Made by a program: the position numbers and the translations under genes | From: Ecdyonurus torrentis | Lineage: Eukaryota; Arthropoda; Insecta; Ephemeroptera; Heptageniidae | Assembly (NCBI GenBank): GCA_949318235.1 | Contig: OX439133.1 | Coordinates: 23,341,526-23,405,525 of the forward strand | DNA: 64,000 nt | Direction: 5' to 3' | Notes under the pieces: model-generated | The model's input: the letters and a program-made list of their open reading frames with translations, nothing else | Told to the model about the DNA's origin: nothing | The model's database searches: none | Shown here: piece by piece, positions 1 through 11,833 of the stretch | Position numbering within the stretch: the stretch's first letter is position 1 | How the letters are laid out: the number at the start of each line of letters is the position of its first letter

Positions 1-160
1 CTCAAAAAATTGATGCATTACATCAGTTACGAATCCTAACTTATCTGAGATAAACACTTTTGAGTTATTAAAAGAAGCTAAAATAATGCATTTTAGCAAA
101 TTATGAACAACAGCTAATTTAACTTGAAATAGCCTGAAATAACTGAAAACAACTCAACAC
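1..160. mobile_element. Left arm of foldback MITE family G, cut by the window edge
   Basis: The sequence starts CTCAAAAAA and runs through a block shared with the foldback element at 51268-51552 (GCATTA..TCAGTTAC..AATCCT..ACTTTTGAGTTATT and TAAAATAATGCATTTTAGCAAA). The opposite arm appears at about 802-861. The two arms are now separated by a family D element and a family A element, so this copy has been split by two later insertions. No coding content. Confidence 0.55.
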
Positions 161-161
161 C

Positions 162-492
162 TCTTAAAAGCATTATAAAATATGAAACAACATGTTCTTC
201 AACACAAAATGGGATCTACAAAATTGATGATAATTTTTAACAGAATGTAACTGTGTCCCCACAAGAGAGCGTAAAAAAGCTGTAAAGTATGCAATTTGCG
301 TGAAAATTTCTGTTTATGACGTCAGAAACAGGCAAAAACTAGCATAAAAATGTTGTGCGGGTTGCATAAATCAAAATTTTCTGATCACTGCTATGGCGTT
401 ACAGTTGGGTTTTAAGACCAATTATTGTTATTTATGTAAGTCCCATCAAGTGTTTTGTGATATAAATGCTAATGTTTTCTATGCCTTTAAAT
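162..492 (+). mobile_element. MITE family D, copy 1
   Basis: Shares about 330 bp with 16851-17190 and 41571-41940, including AACAACATGT near one end, a TGACGTCA site, GTTGTGCGGGTTGCATAAAT, and TCCCATCAAGTGTTTTGTGA near the other end. In the better copies the ends are imperfect inverted repeats around AATAGACCA. Non-autonomous: no reading frame of note. Confidence 0.55.
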
Positions 493-497
493 TAGCT

Positions 498-801
498 ATA
501 GAGTGTATGCGGATGACGTCATATTTATTGCGCTTGGAAGCCATACTGGAATAGTGAATAACATTGCTCAGTATAAGACAAACTTTGTTTTAGGCAATAT
601 TCTTTGACAAATAAGTTAATTTTTTGTTATTGTTATTTTGCTCACATACTTGAGATACTAATTCAACATAATTCAACATCAATGCTCTCAAAAATATTGC
701 ATAGTGGTTTGAAACTGGAAAAATAAGCTATTTTCCTATGTCACCCATGTTATTGATTGATCCAACATGGCGACGACGTTAACATGAATGCATACACCCT
801 G
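498..801 (+). mobile_element. CRE-carrying MITE family A, copy 1
   Basis: Left end resembles TATAGGGTGTATGCG followed by GATGACGTCATATTTA. Right end is CATGAATGCATACACCCT. Internal blocks shared with the other copies are GAATAACATTGCTCAG, CTCACATACTTGAGATAC and CATCAATGCTCTCAAAAATATT. About 305 bp with no coding capacity. Confidence 0.7.
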
Positions 802-932
802 TTTATCTCAAATAAGTTAGTATTCGTAACTAAAGTAATGCACTATTTTTTTGAGTGATATTTCAATAAATATTTTTTTTGGTTAGACGTGTACTGCTTT
901 AATTAGTTACATATTTATATACTTACCTTTTT

Positions 933-1180
933 CTATATAGGATATATAAGCATGACGTCATATTAAATGCACTTGGACGCCATACTGAATCAATGAACAA
1001 CATTGTTCAGCATATGCTTGAATTATGGTATCGCAAGTATGTAACAAAAATAATAAAACCCAAAAATTACTTGATTTTCCAAAGAAAATAGCTATAAATG
1101 AAGTTTTTCCTATGCTGAGCAATGTTATTCATTACTCAAGCACATTAAATATGACGTCATGCACATACACCCTATATAAA
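933..1180. mobile_element. MITE family A, foldback form, copy 2
   Basis: Both arms are the TGACGTCA-bearing end of family A in opposite orientation (GCATGACGTCATATTAAATG and, at the far end, ATTAAATATGACGTCATGC followed by ACATACACCCTATA). The usual second end is missing, so this is a rearranged hairpin derivative. Confidence 0.6.
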
Positions 1181-1311
1181 TAACCAGTGAACGTTATAGT
1201 TAACTTAAAATTAACGAGTTACTACAAATCTGATTTTTTTCTATATATTTTTTACCGTGTATTAAGTATAGATATGGCAACGCTGTATTACATAAGGGGT
1301 TTTGGAGAACG

Positions 1312-1580
1312 TATATAAAAGTTTGTATTCAGTAGCTCTAGCACTGAGCGTGTATCAACATGTTATACTATCTACTGTAGTAATATAGCAGTGTAGTGTA
1401 TCTATATCTAAACTGTCATTTTTAATATCTGTTTGCAAGTGAAGTGATTTTACGTGGAATGTGATAGAGTGAGGGACACTTTTCAAATATTGTTACAATT
1501 GTTGTTGGCGGTGTTTTTGTTTGAGTTTTGGACAAAAAGTGTTGATAATAGTGTTTTTATGCTGAAGTAAGGTAATGATT
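1312..1580 (+). promoter_or_regulatory. Candidate core promoter and non-coding first exon of the aminopeptidase gene
   Basis: TATATAAAA lies at 1312-1320. Between about 1567 and 1580 there are three donor-like strings (GTAAGG, GTAATG, GTAAGA). A good acceptor (polypyrimidine then TTTCCAG) ends at 4117, just upstream of the first coding exon. Together these would give a 5' untranslated exon of about 230 bases spliced to 4118. This is inference only: no transcript is available and TATA strings are common in AT-rich DNA. Confidence 0.25.
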
Positions 1581-2578
1581 GGTAAGAGTTTTTTTTTTTA
1601 CCATTAATTTCACAGTTTTAAAGAAATAATATGACAATTTTAGTAACTTGCCATGTAATTTTTTTTTCTATGTGTACATAGTTGTTTACACGGAAAACAT
1701 AAATTTAAGAAATTATTTAGATACGTATAGATGTAACATCGTATTTTAGTACAAACCAATAACTTGGTTGAACGTGCAAAATTTTAAACTTGTTAGTATA
1801 AACGTAATTTCTTCAGCGGTTAACAGTTAGCTCTTTAAATCTTTAAAAAAAAACTTTGAATTTATCTAACAAATTTATTATTCTAAAAAACTTTATAATA
1901 TTATCTCTTTATTTTTTTTATTATTATTATTTTTTTTTTTCATGTATGTATTTTTTGGCAGTTTTTACAACTTCACAAAAATTACAACTTTTAAGACTTA
2001 ACCCATTGGATTTTTGTTTACTTTGTTTATTACAAATATGACAACTTTAAGAAAAGTACTTTAAAGAATTAAGATTTGAATTTTTTAAATATGACTCACT
2101 ATTTTTTTCCACTTATAGTCACGTTTTTTTATTATTATAATTTTTTTCCCTTTTTTTTTCTTCTTCTTCTTCTTTATCTTTTTTTTTTTTTTTTTTTTTT
2201 TTGCCACTTTTTTTATTAATTTTACGATTAACTTTCAAATGACAATATCAAAAAGTATAATCCACTTTTCAATTTCAGATATATAAGGTTTCTTATACCA
2301 TTAAACCATTATACAATTTTTTTTTCAGAGTAATTGAAATGGCAATTGATGACTTGCATTTTACAATTTTCATCATTGTTAGAAACTAAGCGATCAAATT
2401 GTTTAATTAATGCTTCCCCATTGAAAATGAATTGCATCACTAATATTGCAACAATGGAACATTCTAATTGAAATCACGAACGAGGTGGTACAAAAATTAA
2501 AGGTTGAATATGGTTTTAAAAAAATATTACAAATGTATCTAAACATTAAAATTGGTTTAGTAACTTGCTTGATAAAAA

Positions 2579-2723
<145 letters not shown>

Positions 2724-2952
2724 GAAAAATATTAATAATAAAAAAATCTTTTTTACGATACAATGTTTTCTATAGAATTGATTATAATCATACATTAAAT
2801 TTGAAATTAATTCCTTTGTTTTGAAATTTAATTATTACAAAAAACAAATCATAATAGCAAATGTTATCATTATCATATTACATATTTCATTTTTAGTTTG
2901 ATCGAATATTTTAAAAAATAAAATATGTTAATAAAATAAACATTGCTTTTTG

Positions 2953-3089
<137 letters not shown>

Positions 3090-3413
3090 AGATAAATACA
3101 AATACATTATAAATTTTCCTGGATATATATAAAAACAACATTTTTACTTCACAAAAATCAATCGTGAATGTTTAAGCAATTTTTTACCATTATTTGTGTA
3201 CCTGCTGAATATTAAATGAAGTGAGATTAAACGTATTTCACTTTTGTTTGAAAAGCCTGTAAGTTTGCTATTAATATTTAAACTTTATAATAAAGTAAAG
3301 TCTCTTAAAATAGATCGTAGTTCTCTAGGGTGGTGAAACTTTAACTATAAACACTAAAACTATGCTGATGGAGTGGATTTATATTGCTGTTTAAAATATA
3401 TAGTATTTGTCTG

Positions 3414-3850
3414 TGAATGAATGAATGAATGAATGAATGAATGAATGAATGAATGAATGAATGAATGAATGAATGAATGAATGAATGAATGAATGAATGA
3501 ATGAATGAATGAATGAATGAATGAATGAATGAATGAATGAATGAATGAATGAATGAATGAATGAATGAATGAATGAATGAATGAATGAATGAATGAATGA
3601 ATGAATGAATGAATGAATGAATGAATGAATGAATGAATGAATGAATGAATGAATGAATGAATGAATGAATGAATGAATGAATGAATGAATGAATGAATGA
3701 ATGAATGAATGAATGAATGAATGAATGAATGAATGAATGAATGAATGAATGAATGAATGAATGAATGAATGAATGAATGAATGAATGAATGAATGAATGA
3801 ATGAATGAATGAATGAATGAATGAATGAATGAATGAATGAATGAATGAAT
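3414..3850 (+). repeat. (GAAT)n tetranucleotide array
   Basis: About 437 bp, roughly 109 near-perfect GAAT units. One of four long GAAT arrays in the window, all reading GAAT on the + strand. Confidence 0.98.
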
Positions 3851-4226
3851 GTATCAATGAATCAAACGACAAACAAATATGTAAACAAAGAAAGTAAATG
3901 CAGAATCATAAAATTAAACATATGTTTTCTTCTTCGTTTTTTTTCTTCGTTTTTTTTTTTTTTTTTTTTTTTTTTTTAGTTTTTTTAGTTTTGTAACTAT
4001 TATGATAGTAAACATAATTCGGTTTTTTATACCTTGTACACTCGCTCTTTTATATTGATGTTTTAAAAAATGACTTGCAGTTCAAAAAGCTAATATCAAA
4101 CTTAATTTATTTTCCAGCGAACCAGTACATTGGAGTTTGGTTATAAAAATGAGACGCTTTCAAACTAAAAGTGTTAGTTAAAAATAAAAAAGTTGAGATA
4201 ATCTAGTGAATTTCAAGTGATACAAG

Positions 4227-4326
4227 ATGGTGGGAGGATCACAACCACCACGTGATGAAATCAAACTACAGCCCATAGGCAATAAGTATATCGTCAACAA
4301 TGGAGAAATGACCACTCAAGATAATC
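4227..4326 (+). CDS. M1 aminopeptidase, coding exon 1 (cytosolic tail)
   Basis: Begins at an ATG preceded directly by an in-frame TGA (4218-4220), which fixes the start. It encodes 33 residues plus one base, a polar tail starting MVGGSQPPRDEIKLQPIG, and ends at a strong donor (C|GTGAGTAC at 4327). The one-base overhang is completed exactly by exon 2 at 56227 (CC GGA). An acceptor-like TTTCCAG ending at 4117 suggests that the exon starts at 4118 with about 109 bases of untranslated leader. Short N-terminal cytosolic tails are usual for type II M1 ectopeptidases. Linkage to exon 2 over 52 kb is inferred from phase, strand and the lack of any other partner. If it is wrong, this would be the first exon of an unrelated gene. 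Confidence 0.6.
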
Positions 4327-4783
4327 GTGAGTACATGGAATTTCAATGATTAAAATGTTTTAGTCAATGCTTTTTCTATGTCAAAAACAAAAAAAAATAA
4401 TAATAAAAAAAATTTAAAAAGGCAGAAATTTAAATTGTTACCATATAGCAAGTTGGCATATAATACCTTAAAAAATCATTAATTATAATTGTACGTTTAA
4501 TAAATTTCAATATGAAAAAACGAATTTGATTACAAAGATGATAAAAATTAATAAATTGTCATGCAAATCGTCAAATACACAATTGATAGTGGCTTAATCA
4601 TGGTTTTATAATCTTTCTCTTGTTTCAAAAAGTATTTTAGTTTAATTAAACGAGACGAGCGTTTGTTTTGCTGTTTTTTTTTTTACGTGTTTGAATGTAT
4701 CCTGAAAAGTATGCAGCCGGCATGTCACATGTAACACACTCGTTGCCTATATCTCTAGGCGCTAGCAATGTAGCTACTGATAG

Positions 4784-5082
4784 CTTTAGGGTGGTGAAGT
4801 TAACACCATATGTGAGAGCCATACATGGGCCGGTATGGGAAAAGGACACATTTTTGCCAGTTTAAAAATAGTAAGCAATATTTTTGAGAGTATCGATGCT
4901 GTTAACAGGTTAAATTGCGTATCTCAAGTATGTGAGAAAAATAGTAATAACAATAAAGGTTACTATTTATACAAAGAAAATAGCCAAAATCTACGTATTT
5001 CCTATGCTGAGTAATTTTATTCATTGATCTAGTATAGCGTCGAAGCGCATTCAGTATGACGTCATGCGCATACACCCTATAT
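4784..5082 (-). mobile_element. MITE family A, copy 3
   Basis: Reverse orientation. The far end reads TATGACGTCATGCGCATACA then CCCTAT. Internal block TATCTCAAGTATGTGAGAAA matches the other copies. Starts near CTTTAGGGTGGTGAAG. Confidence 0.7.
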
Positions 5083-5255
5083 AAGGCAGCGAAAATGCAT
5101 TTCTTTAGTCGTTTGTGATTTTCTTCAAACATAAAGATCTTTTTCGTGTAAAAGTTAAAAATTTGAACAGTAAATAAACGTAAAAATTATTTCGTCGTGA
5201 AAGGTCAAGCATCCTTCTAAGCCTCTAAATGACCTTGATGTTGCTTACGCATAAT

Positions 5256-5467
5256 TCTACTACAATGGAGGTTATCAGTTTAAAAAATTCTTTAAAATTT
5301 TTATGACTAAAAACACGTAAAAGTATGTCTAGTACTTCTCATTTAAATATCTCCAGAATCAGTGAAATAAAATCACCAAAATAAGGAACAATGCTAAAAA
5401 TAAAAAATAAATAACTGTTTCTCCACATAAGCGTAATGCTAAATTAGGGGACTCTTAGCTTTTCCCG
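5256..5467. repeat. Interspersed repeat family K, copy 1
   Basis: Shares AACACG.AAAAGTATGTCTAG, TCTCCA.AAT..GTG and TAATG.TAAATTAGGGGAC with 7163-7376. Related ends (TAATTTAACAT..CTTATG) occur near 16490 and 61115. No terminal structure resolved. Confidence 0.5.
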
Positions 5468-5472
5468 CTCAC

Positions 5473-5786
5473 TATAGGGTAAATGCGTTCATGTTTAATT
5501 CAGCGCCATGTTGGATCACTTAAAAACATGAGTGGCTTAGGAAAATAAATCATTTTGCCAGTTTAAAAACACTACGCAGTTTTTTTGAGAGCATTGATGC
5601 TGTTAATAGTTTAGTTTGGTATCTCAAGTATGTGAGAAAAATAAGAGTTACAAAAAATTAACCGATTTTCTAAAGAAAATATCTAAAAACTAAGTTTATC
5701 CTATGCTGAGCAATGGTATTTATTACTCCAGTATGGCATCCAAGTGCATTAAATATGACGTCATGGTCATGCGCATAAGCCCTATA
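5473..5786 (-). mobile_element. MITE family A, copy 4
   Basis: Starts CTATAGGGTAAATGCGTTCA and ends AAATATGACGTCATGGTC then GCGCATAAGCCCTATA. About 314 bp with the usual internal blocks. Confidence 0.75.
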
Positions 5787-6508
5787 CCAATAAGCTCCTC
5801 TAGTGATATAAGAAACCTAAAATTTTTACTAATAAAAACAGTAACTATACAAAAATTCAAGTCTAACTACTTTTAAAAATTATAATATTTTAACATAAAC
5901 AAAAAAATATAAATATTTTTCTAGCATTTCAACCCCGCCCCTTAAAAGAAAACACTATAATTTTCCCCACTCCTATTTCCTAGAATTCCTGATTTCTCTC
6001 TTTCAAATTAGTATAAAAACTGCACTTTCGATTTTTTATTTCTTAAAATTATAATCTTTTATCATATACCATAAAATCTACTTTTAAAAAAATTCTCCCC
6101 CAAACCACATGCATATTATTAATATTATTATATAACTAAAAAAAATATATCTCTACGCTTAATTTTATCCTAACCCGCATACGATCACGTGTTCTATTTG
6201 AAATTAGTAGAAAATAACATTAGAAGCAGCAGATGTCTAAATTACAAGTCTCGTACTATATTGCAGTTGTAGGGGTTCATATACCTACCTACCCTATCAT
6301 TAGATAATAATTGTGTTTATAACATAGGGATGAAGGGAAAACTCAAAAATGTCACGCTCTGTCATATAAAGTTACAGAGAAAATGTGCTAGCTTAATAAT
6401 ATAGTATATCAGTTTTATGTCAAGTTTTATTTTTTTTTTCTGTTGAATTACTTACATTACATAAAAAAAGTGTATATTATTATCACTCATCTCAAATTTT
6501 CTGTTCAC

Positions 6509-6542
<34 letters not shown>

Positions 6543-6603
6543 AATTATTGTTATTACATATAAAAAGGATATCATCCCTAATTTTAATATTTCTGTCCAC
6601 GAT

Positions 6604-6640
<37 letters not shown>

Positions 6641-6709
6641 TGCAACTACATATTATTTTTTATACTTATGATATATGTTTAAATCAAGTGATTTAGTGTT
6701 TTAGTTTCA

Positions 6710-7016
6710 CTGGAAAAAATAACCGTTAACAAGCTCAGTTTTGCAATGCTATTTTAACTATTGTAGAATGAGCGGTTATGACATCACTAAAAATCTAACG
6801 ATAAAAAAAGTAAATGACGTCACAAGCGTTAGAATTACATTGGAATAAACTTAGCCGTTGCAAATCTACTTTTTTCCATACGGTTGTAACGTCTGTGACG
6901 TCACTAACGTTTTATCGTTAGATTGTCAACGTTTAGTGACGTCATAACCGTTGATTCCACAATACTTAAAGCATTACAAAACTGTGTACAAGCTTTTCAA
7001 CGATTATTTTTTAGCG
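6710..7016. mobile_element. Foldback MITE family C, copy 1
   Basis: Long imperfect inverted repeats: CTGGAAAAAATAACCGTT..AAGCTCAGTTTTGCAATGC at the left and the complement of TTTTTTAG at the right. It carries several TGACGTCA sites (near 6815, 6897 and 6940) and repeated ATCGTTAGA and AACGTTTAGTGACGTCA strings. Other copies or pieces lie at 10150-11336, 40611-40760, 49574-49700 and 57607-57690. Confidence 0.7.
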
Positions 7017-7162
7017 TATATTTCTCAATATAATATTTTGTTTTCATGAATGTGCATATTTTTTTAATTTCTTAAATAATTTAAAATAATAAGTGGTTTT
7101 TATTTAGAGTTCAAAAGAAAAGGTACAAGTCCAATTTTTTGGTCCTATGGCTTTTTTTATAA

Positions 7163-7376
7163 CAATTGAGGTTATTGGATTGGTATAAAAAATTATTAAA
7201 AATTTTGTGACTGAAAACACGCAAAAGTATGTCTAGTATTTCTTATCTAAATTTCTCCAAAATTGGTGGAGTAGTTTTTATCAAAAATCACAAAAAAAAA
7301 AAAAAAAAAAAAAAAAAAGGTTTCCTCATAAGCTTAATGTTAAATTAGGGGACCATTAGTATTCCCAGGGTAACCT
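7163..7376. repeat. Interspersed repeat family K, copy 2
   Basis: Same blocks as 5256-5467, with an internal poly(A) run at about 7293-7318. Confidence 0.5.
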
Positions 7377-7758
7377 CAAGTGCTAGAGAGGTAAGCTCCA
7401 TTTTAACTAATTTTTCTTACGCCCCGCCCCCTTTGTGCCTGCTTTGTAGTTTTTTTTTTAAATTGTATTTTATATTATTACGTATGCACAATTTTTAATT
7501 TATATATACATATAATATATCACATTTATATTTTTTCGTTTCAAAAATATTCCAATTCCACTTGCTATTTTAGCTATTCTATTAATTAAATCGACTAACG
7601 TATAAAATTTATTTGACGTAAATAAATATTGGAAATGCAAATAAGACAAATTTAATTACGTAATTCAAGTAGAGAGAAGGTAGAAGGTCATACTATGCAG
7701 AGAAGTTCACATTTGAAGTGAGTGAGCTAGCGAAATATTGTTTATCTAGTGTATAGAG

Positions 7759-7759
7759 T

Positions 7760-7837
<78 letters not shown>

Positions 7838-7881
7838 GAAAACGAGAGATAATTGTGAATGTTTTTGTGAGAAAGAGTGAC

Positions 7882-7926
<45 letters not shown>
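7759..7926. repeat. (GACA)n then (GA)n microsatellites
   Basis: About 77 bp of GACA repeats (7759-7835), a 45-bp unique spacer, then about 46 bp of GA (7881-7926). Confidence 0.95.
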
Positions 7927-7927
<1 letters not shown>

Positions 7928-8089
7928 CAATGTCTTTGAACATTCTGTAACCCACATTAATGAAGTAGACAAAGGGTACAAACTTGGATCGAAAATAATC
8001 AACGTTGCTAGATTTAATTTTGCAATACAACTCTCATAGTACAGTAAAATATATTATCATAGTCGTTGGACTCACATAAAGTGAGCCTT

Positions 8090-8693
8090 CAGAATGAGTG
8101 CATGATAAAACCTTTGAACAGAGCTTTGACGCCATACTGGACCAATATATAACGTAGAACAAACGTTGTTACAGGTTATTTCTTTAATTTTTTGTTTCTT
8201 TCATACTGGAAAACCTTGTAGTATCAGCTTTCAAAAATATTTCCAACTATTTTTAAAGATGAAGTTCAGGGGTTACACAATGGCTTCTTCAATGTTAGAT
8301 AATGAGAAGGACTGTTCATAAACTCACATATGATGACCAAAGGGAAGGCTCTTCCGTAGCTCCACGAACTCGTGGTCCTACTGCGAGATATGCAATCTTT
8401 CCGTATCTTTTACGTCATAGATACGGCTTTACTATAGAGATGTTGTAGTGGGTTGCATATCTCGTAGGATGAGTGCAAGTTTGTGGGGCTACCAGGGAGC
8501 TACGGATGGTCTTTGGGCCATCATATGTGAGTCAATGAACACTTTATCTCATTATCTAACATTAAAAAAGACATGTTGTAACCCCTGAACTTCCCCGTTA
8601 AATTGTCAAAATGTGTCATTTTCCCATACCGACTCATGTTATTTAGTGCTCACGTATGGCGTCAACTTTTACATGAATGCAACCACCCTATAG
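8090..8693 (+). mobile_element. MITE family A, copy 5, interrupted by another MITE
   Basis: Recognisable by GACGCCATACTGGA near 8131, GTCAAAATGTGTCATTTTCC near 8607 and the right end ACATGAATGCAACCACCCTA. The left end is degenerate. The interior is split at 8257/8598 by a 340-bp foldback element with a TTAAA duplication. Confidence 0.55.
8258..8597. mobile_element. Foldback MITE inserted in a family A copy
   Basis: Inverted arms of about 100 bp: GAAGTTCAGGGGTTACA, AATGTTAGATAATGAGA and ACTCACATATGATG at the left recur in reverse complement at the right (CATCATATGTGAGT, TCTCATTATCTAACATT, TGTAACCCCTGAACTTC). It is flanked by TTAAA on both sides (8253-8257 and 8598-8602), consistent with a target duplication of TTAA or TTAAA. 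Confidence 0.75.
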
Positions 8694-8769
8694 TATTATC
8701 GAAGGTTTCTACGACGAATTTCGAATAATTCGTAATTCTTTCATCTTGTGTTTTTAATGTGTTTTTATA

Positions 8770-8935
8770 TGTTTATTTATTGACGAAGCAGTATTTCTGA
8801 TACTATGGTGTGAGATCACGTCCAGTGTATAGGCATTTTGCCTTTTTCTCATCACCTGTTGGGTAATTTACATGTTTTTTTTTTATGTATAATATCTAAA
8901 CCCAATAAAGAACTATTATTATTATTATTAATGTT
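8770..8935 (+). mobile_element. Possible 3' end of a non-LTR retroelement, copy 1
   Basis: GGTGTGAGATCAC, GGCATTTTGCCTTTTTCTCAT and ACCCAATAAAGAACTATTATTATTATTA resemble a 3' untranslated end with a simple-repeat tail. A diverged relative in the opposite orientation lies at 37660-37765. No RT reading frame is present, so this is a truncated copy or a SINE. Confidence 0.35.
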
Positions 8936-9180
8936 GGAGAATATTTAAGCAGGTTAACCCGTGTATGCTATTTAATTGAACCTATGTCGATAAGACAATG
9001 TCTTAAAGGGACGATGGTAAAAAAATGTAGCGGCAACACGATAGTAACACATTTACTTAAACGTTAAGCTTGACCCTGTTGTGATTGGTCAATTTTGATC
9101 ACGTGACCCATAACTAAGGCAATGATTGGCTTAGCCACTTATTTTTTAAATTTACCGTTGCCCAATTTAGTAGAGCGTTT

Positions 9181-9287
9181 TTAATGCTGTTCGTAAACCC
9201 TTTCCGTTTTCTGCTACTAAATTGACGATCAACTGTGATTATTTCAATGTAATGCGCATTTTTGATAGCAAGAAAACAGGGTGTAAC
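9181..9287 (-). mobile_element. MITE family E, copy 1
   Basis: Ends TTAATGCTGTTCGTAAACCC and CAAGAAAACAGGGTGTAA are imperfect inverted repeats. Related copies lie at 30650-30763, 46688-46899 and 53270-53377. Confidence 0.6.
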
Positions 9288-9303
9288 TCTCTTGTAATAA
9301 AGA

Positions 9304-9620
9304 GTATAGGGTGTATACGCATGATGACATTACGTCATATTTAATGCACTTGGACGCCATACTGGAGTAATGAATAAAATTGCTCACCATAGAACAAACT
9401 TTGTTTTTGGCTACTTTCTTTGGAAAAACGGTTGAATTTTTGTTACTATTATTTTTCTCAAATTCAACATTCAACATATTAACAGCATCAATGCTCTCAA
9501 AGATATTGCATAGTATTTTTAAGCTGGCAAAATAAGTTATTTTCCTTTTATATGTTATAGCCCATGTTATTTAGTAATCCAATTTAGCGTCGACATTAAC
9601 ATGAATGCATATACACGCTA
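9304..9620 (+). mobile_element. MITE family A, copy 6
   Basis: Starts TATAGGGTGTATACGCATGA. The TGACGTCA is mutated (ATTACGTCAT). It ends ACATGAATGCATATACACGC. Confidence 0.7.
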
Positions 9621-10248
9621 CTGGTAGCAGAAGACCAAAGAATTACAATTTTTTATTTTACACAAAAATTCTTCTTCTATTTTGATTGAAATTTGCAATT
9701 CAAAAATTTATTATAATTCGACATGCAAAAAGACTTTAGGGCAAACAATAGTTAAAATTCTCTGTAGTATTATATTCCACTGCAGCATGGCATGTCTAAA
9801 AAATATATTATCAGCCCTCATCTCGCGTGCTGGCAATAAGTTTTAGCAAGATAACACTTTTCTATAGTCAGATTTTTATATTTCTATATAGCGAGAGAGA
9901 GGAGGGTGTAATAAATGTGAAGTTTCTACAACCATAAACAGGAAAAATAAAGTAGAGTTTTCTTTCAGTTATGTTCAAAATAACACGAGGTTTTCATTTT
10001 ATGTTGCGGTGATTTGTTACTGACATACGTTTTTCTTATATCTCAATTTAAAATATAAAAAAAGACTTTTAAATTATTTTTGTAAAGATTTTATGGTTGC
10101 AGCTTTAAAATTCGCCTTTTTTTATGTAAGAGTTTTTAAGTTTGAACTTAAAATTAAGCTTTAAAAAGCTTTTACACAGTTTTGCAATGCTTATTGTGGA
10201 ATGAACAGTTACGACATCACTAAGCTTTGAAATTTTAACGATAAAAAC

Positions 10249-10775
10249 TAGAGCTGTAAAAAACTTGAAATATTTTTAGCCCGGTCTGACATTTTTTAAC
10301 CCGGTTTGACTTGAAACCCGGGTTTAGCTTGAAATCGAGCTTAAACTCGAAAAACGAGCCAAAGCTCGGAAAGCTCGAATTTTGAGCCAAAGTTTAAAAA
10401 CAAGCCTTCGAGCCTATGAAGAAAAAGCTCGATTTTTATTATGAAAAAATTGTTTTTGAAGGATAAAAGTCATAAATAAAATAAAATAAATTTTAAAAAT
10501 ATTTTAAACAGTTTATTTTGCAACATAGAATACTAAAAATGCAAATTTAAACAAAAATTACAAACATTTTTTTCTTTGCTTTCTTCAAAAATTGTGCTTT
10601 AGCTCGAATTATTTTCAAAAGCTCGTTTTTTTCACGAGTCATTCACGAGCTCAACTCGAAAAAGCCCGTTTTCGAGCTAAAAGCTCGAAACCCGGGTTTA
10701 CCATTTTCAAAAAAACGAGCACCCGAAGATTTTGGCCCGGGCGGGTGCCTGAACCGGCTTAAATTTACAGCTCTA
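10249..10775 (+). mobile_element. hAT-like non-autonomous DNA transposon, copy 1
   Basis: 527 bp bounded by TAGAGCTGTAAA and its complement TTTACAGCTCTA, with a perfect 8-bp target duplication ATAAAAAC (10241-10248 and 10776-10783). An 8-bp duplication is the hallmark of hAT insertions. The interior lacks a transposase and is dense in GCTCG/CGAGC and CCCGGG motifs clustered toward both ends, as expected for subterminal binding repeats. It inserted into a family C MITE. Confidence 0.85.
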
Positions 10776-10988
10776 ATAAAAACGTTAGTGACGTCACAAG
10801 CGTTGAGATCCAATGTAAAAATTGTAAATATGCAACGTCCAAGTTTAACGTTTATTCAATAACAATTAGTTAATTGTGATTCTAACGCTTGTGATGTCCT
10901 TTACGTTTTTATCGTTGGATTATTAGCTACATAGCCGTAGATTCTACAATACTTACAGGCGGAAAACACGTTGAACCAAAAACTTGTA

Positions 10989-11218
10989 TAATATCCTAAC
11001 ATACCTAAATATAAACTTTAATTTGGCCGGAGTCATTGATTTCTGATTTATTTTTCCTTTCAAAAAAGGCAGCTGCAAACAGTGATGCTTGTTTAACGCG
11101 CACGTGGACCTGGTGAGCTGTGACGTTATTGTCCGCATACGTCTTGTTGTGAATGGAAAATAAATTAGAAATCAATGACTCTGGAAAAATCAAAGTTGAT
11201 TTTGAGGTATCTTAGAAA
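10989..11218. mobile_element. Foldback MITE inside a family C copy
   Basis: Arms GAGTCATTGATTTCT.ATTTATTTTTCC and the complement ending GAAATCAATGACTC are about 55 bp each with a non-repeated centre. The right edge carries a short tandem duplication of GTTGATTTT.AGGTATCTTAG. Confidence 0.55.
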
Positions 11219-11833
11219 AGTTGATTTTCAGGTATCTTAGGATAATAGATTGTTGTTGTTGAAGGTGTTCTACGCCTTTAAAGCATTAATTGCAAAGGTG
11301 TACGATCTTTTCAATGATTATTTTTTAGAGTTTATATATCCAACAACACAATCTTTTATTGTAAAAATTCTAAAACTTCATAATAGTGTACAACATAATT
11401 TTTGACATTTTCCTTTTTCTCGTGTGATATTTATGTTTTTTACATTACCCTTACAACATATGTATAGCTCCCTATGTACACATGCACCTGGCTATAAAAA
11501 TTGCAGTATATATACTGTATATATATAAACTTCGAGAAAACCACCAACCACCCCACTTCGAACGGAAGTATCATAAAAGTGAGAAAGGGAGAAAACACAA
11601 AACACATGAAGTCGTTTCTACATGTATATACCTGTCCTAAAAAACATAAAAAATTTCGAACTTTAGAAACGTTTTTGTAAACAATAAGCCATAAAATACA
11701 ACATTTACTTTTTTTTATTCACAATAAATAAATTATGTTTTAAAAAATTTAGGCTACACTGAGAAAAGCAAAATATCACAAGGTTTTTTCTTCAATATAT
11801 GGATGAGCTTTAATATTATAATTTATAATATTT

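Larger units (their letters stand above)
10150..11336. mobile_element. MITE family C, copy 2, split by two other elements
   Basis: Family C ends are present at the left (AAGCTTTTACACAGTTTTGCAATGC) and far right (near 11283-11331, GCATTAATTGCAAAGG then TCAATGATTATTTTTTAG). Between them lie a hAT-like element (10249-10775) and a second foldback (about 10989-11218), leaving a core with GTGACGTCACAAGCG. Confidence 0.6.
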
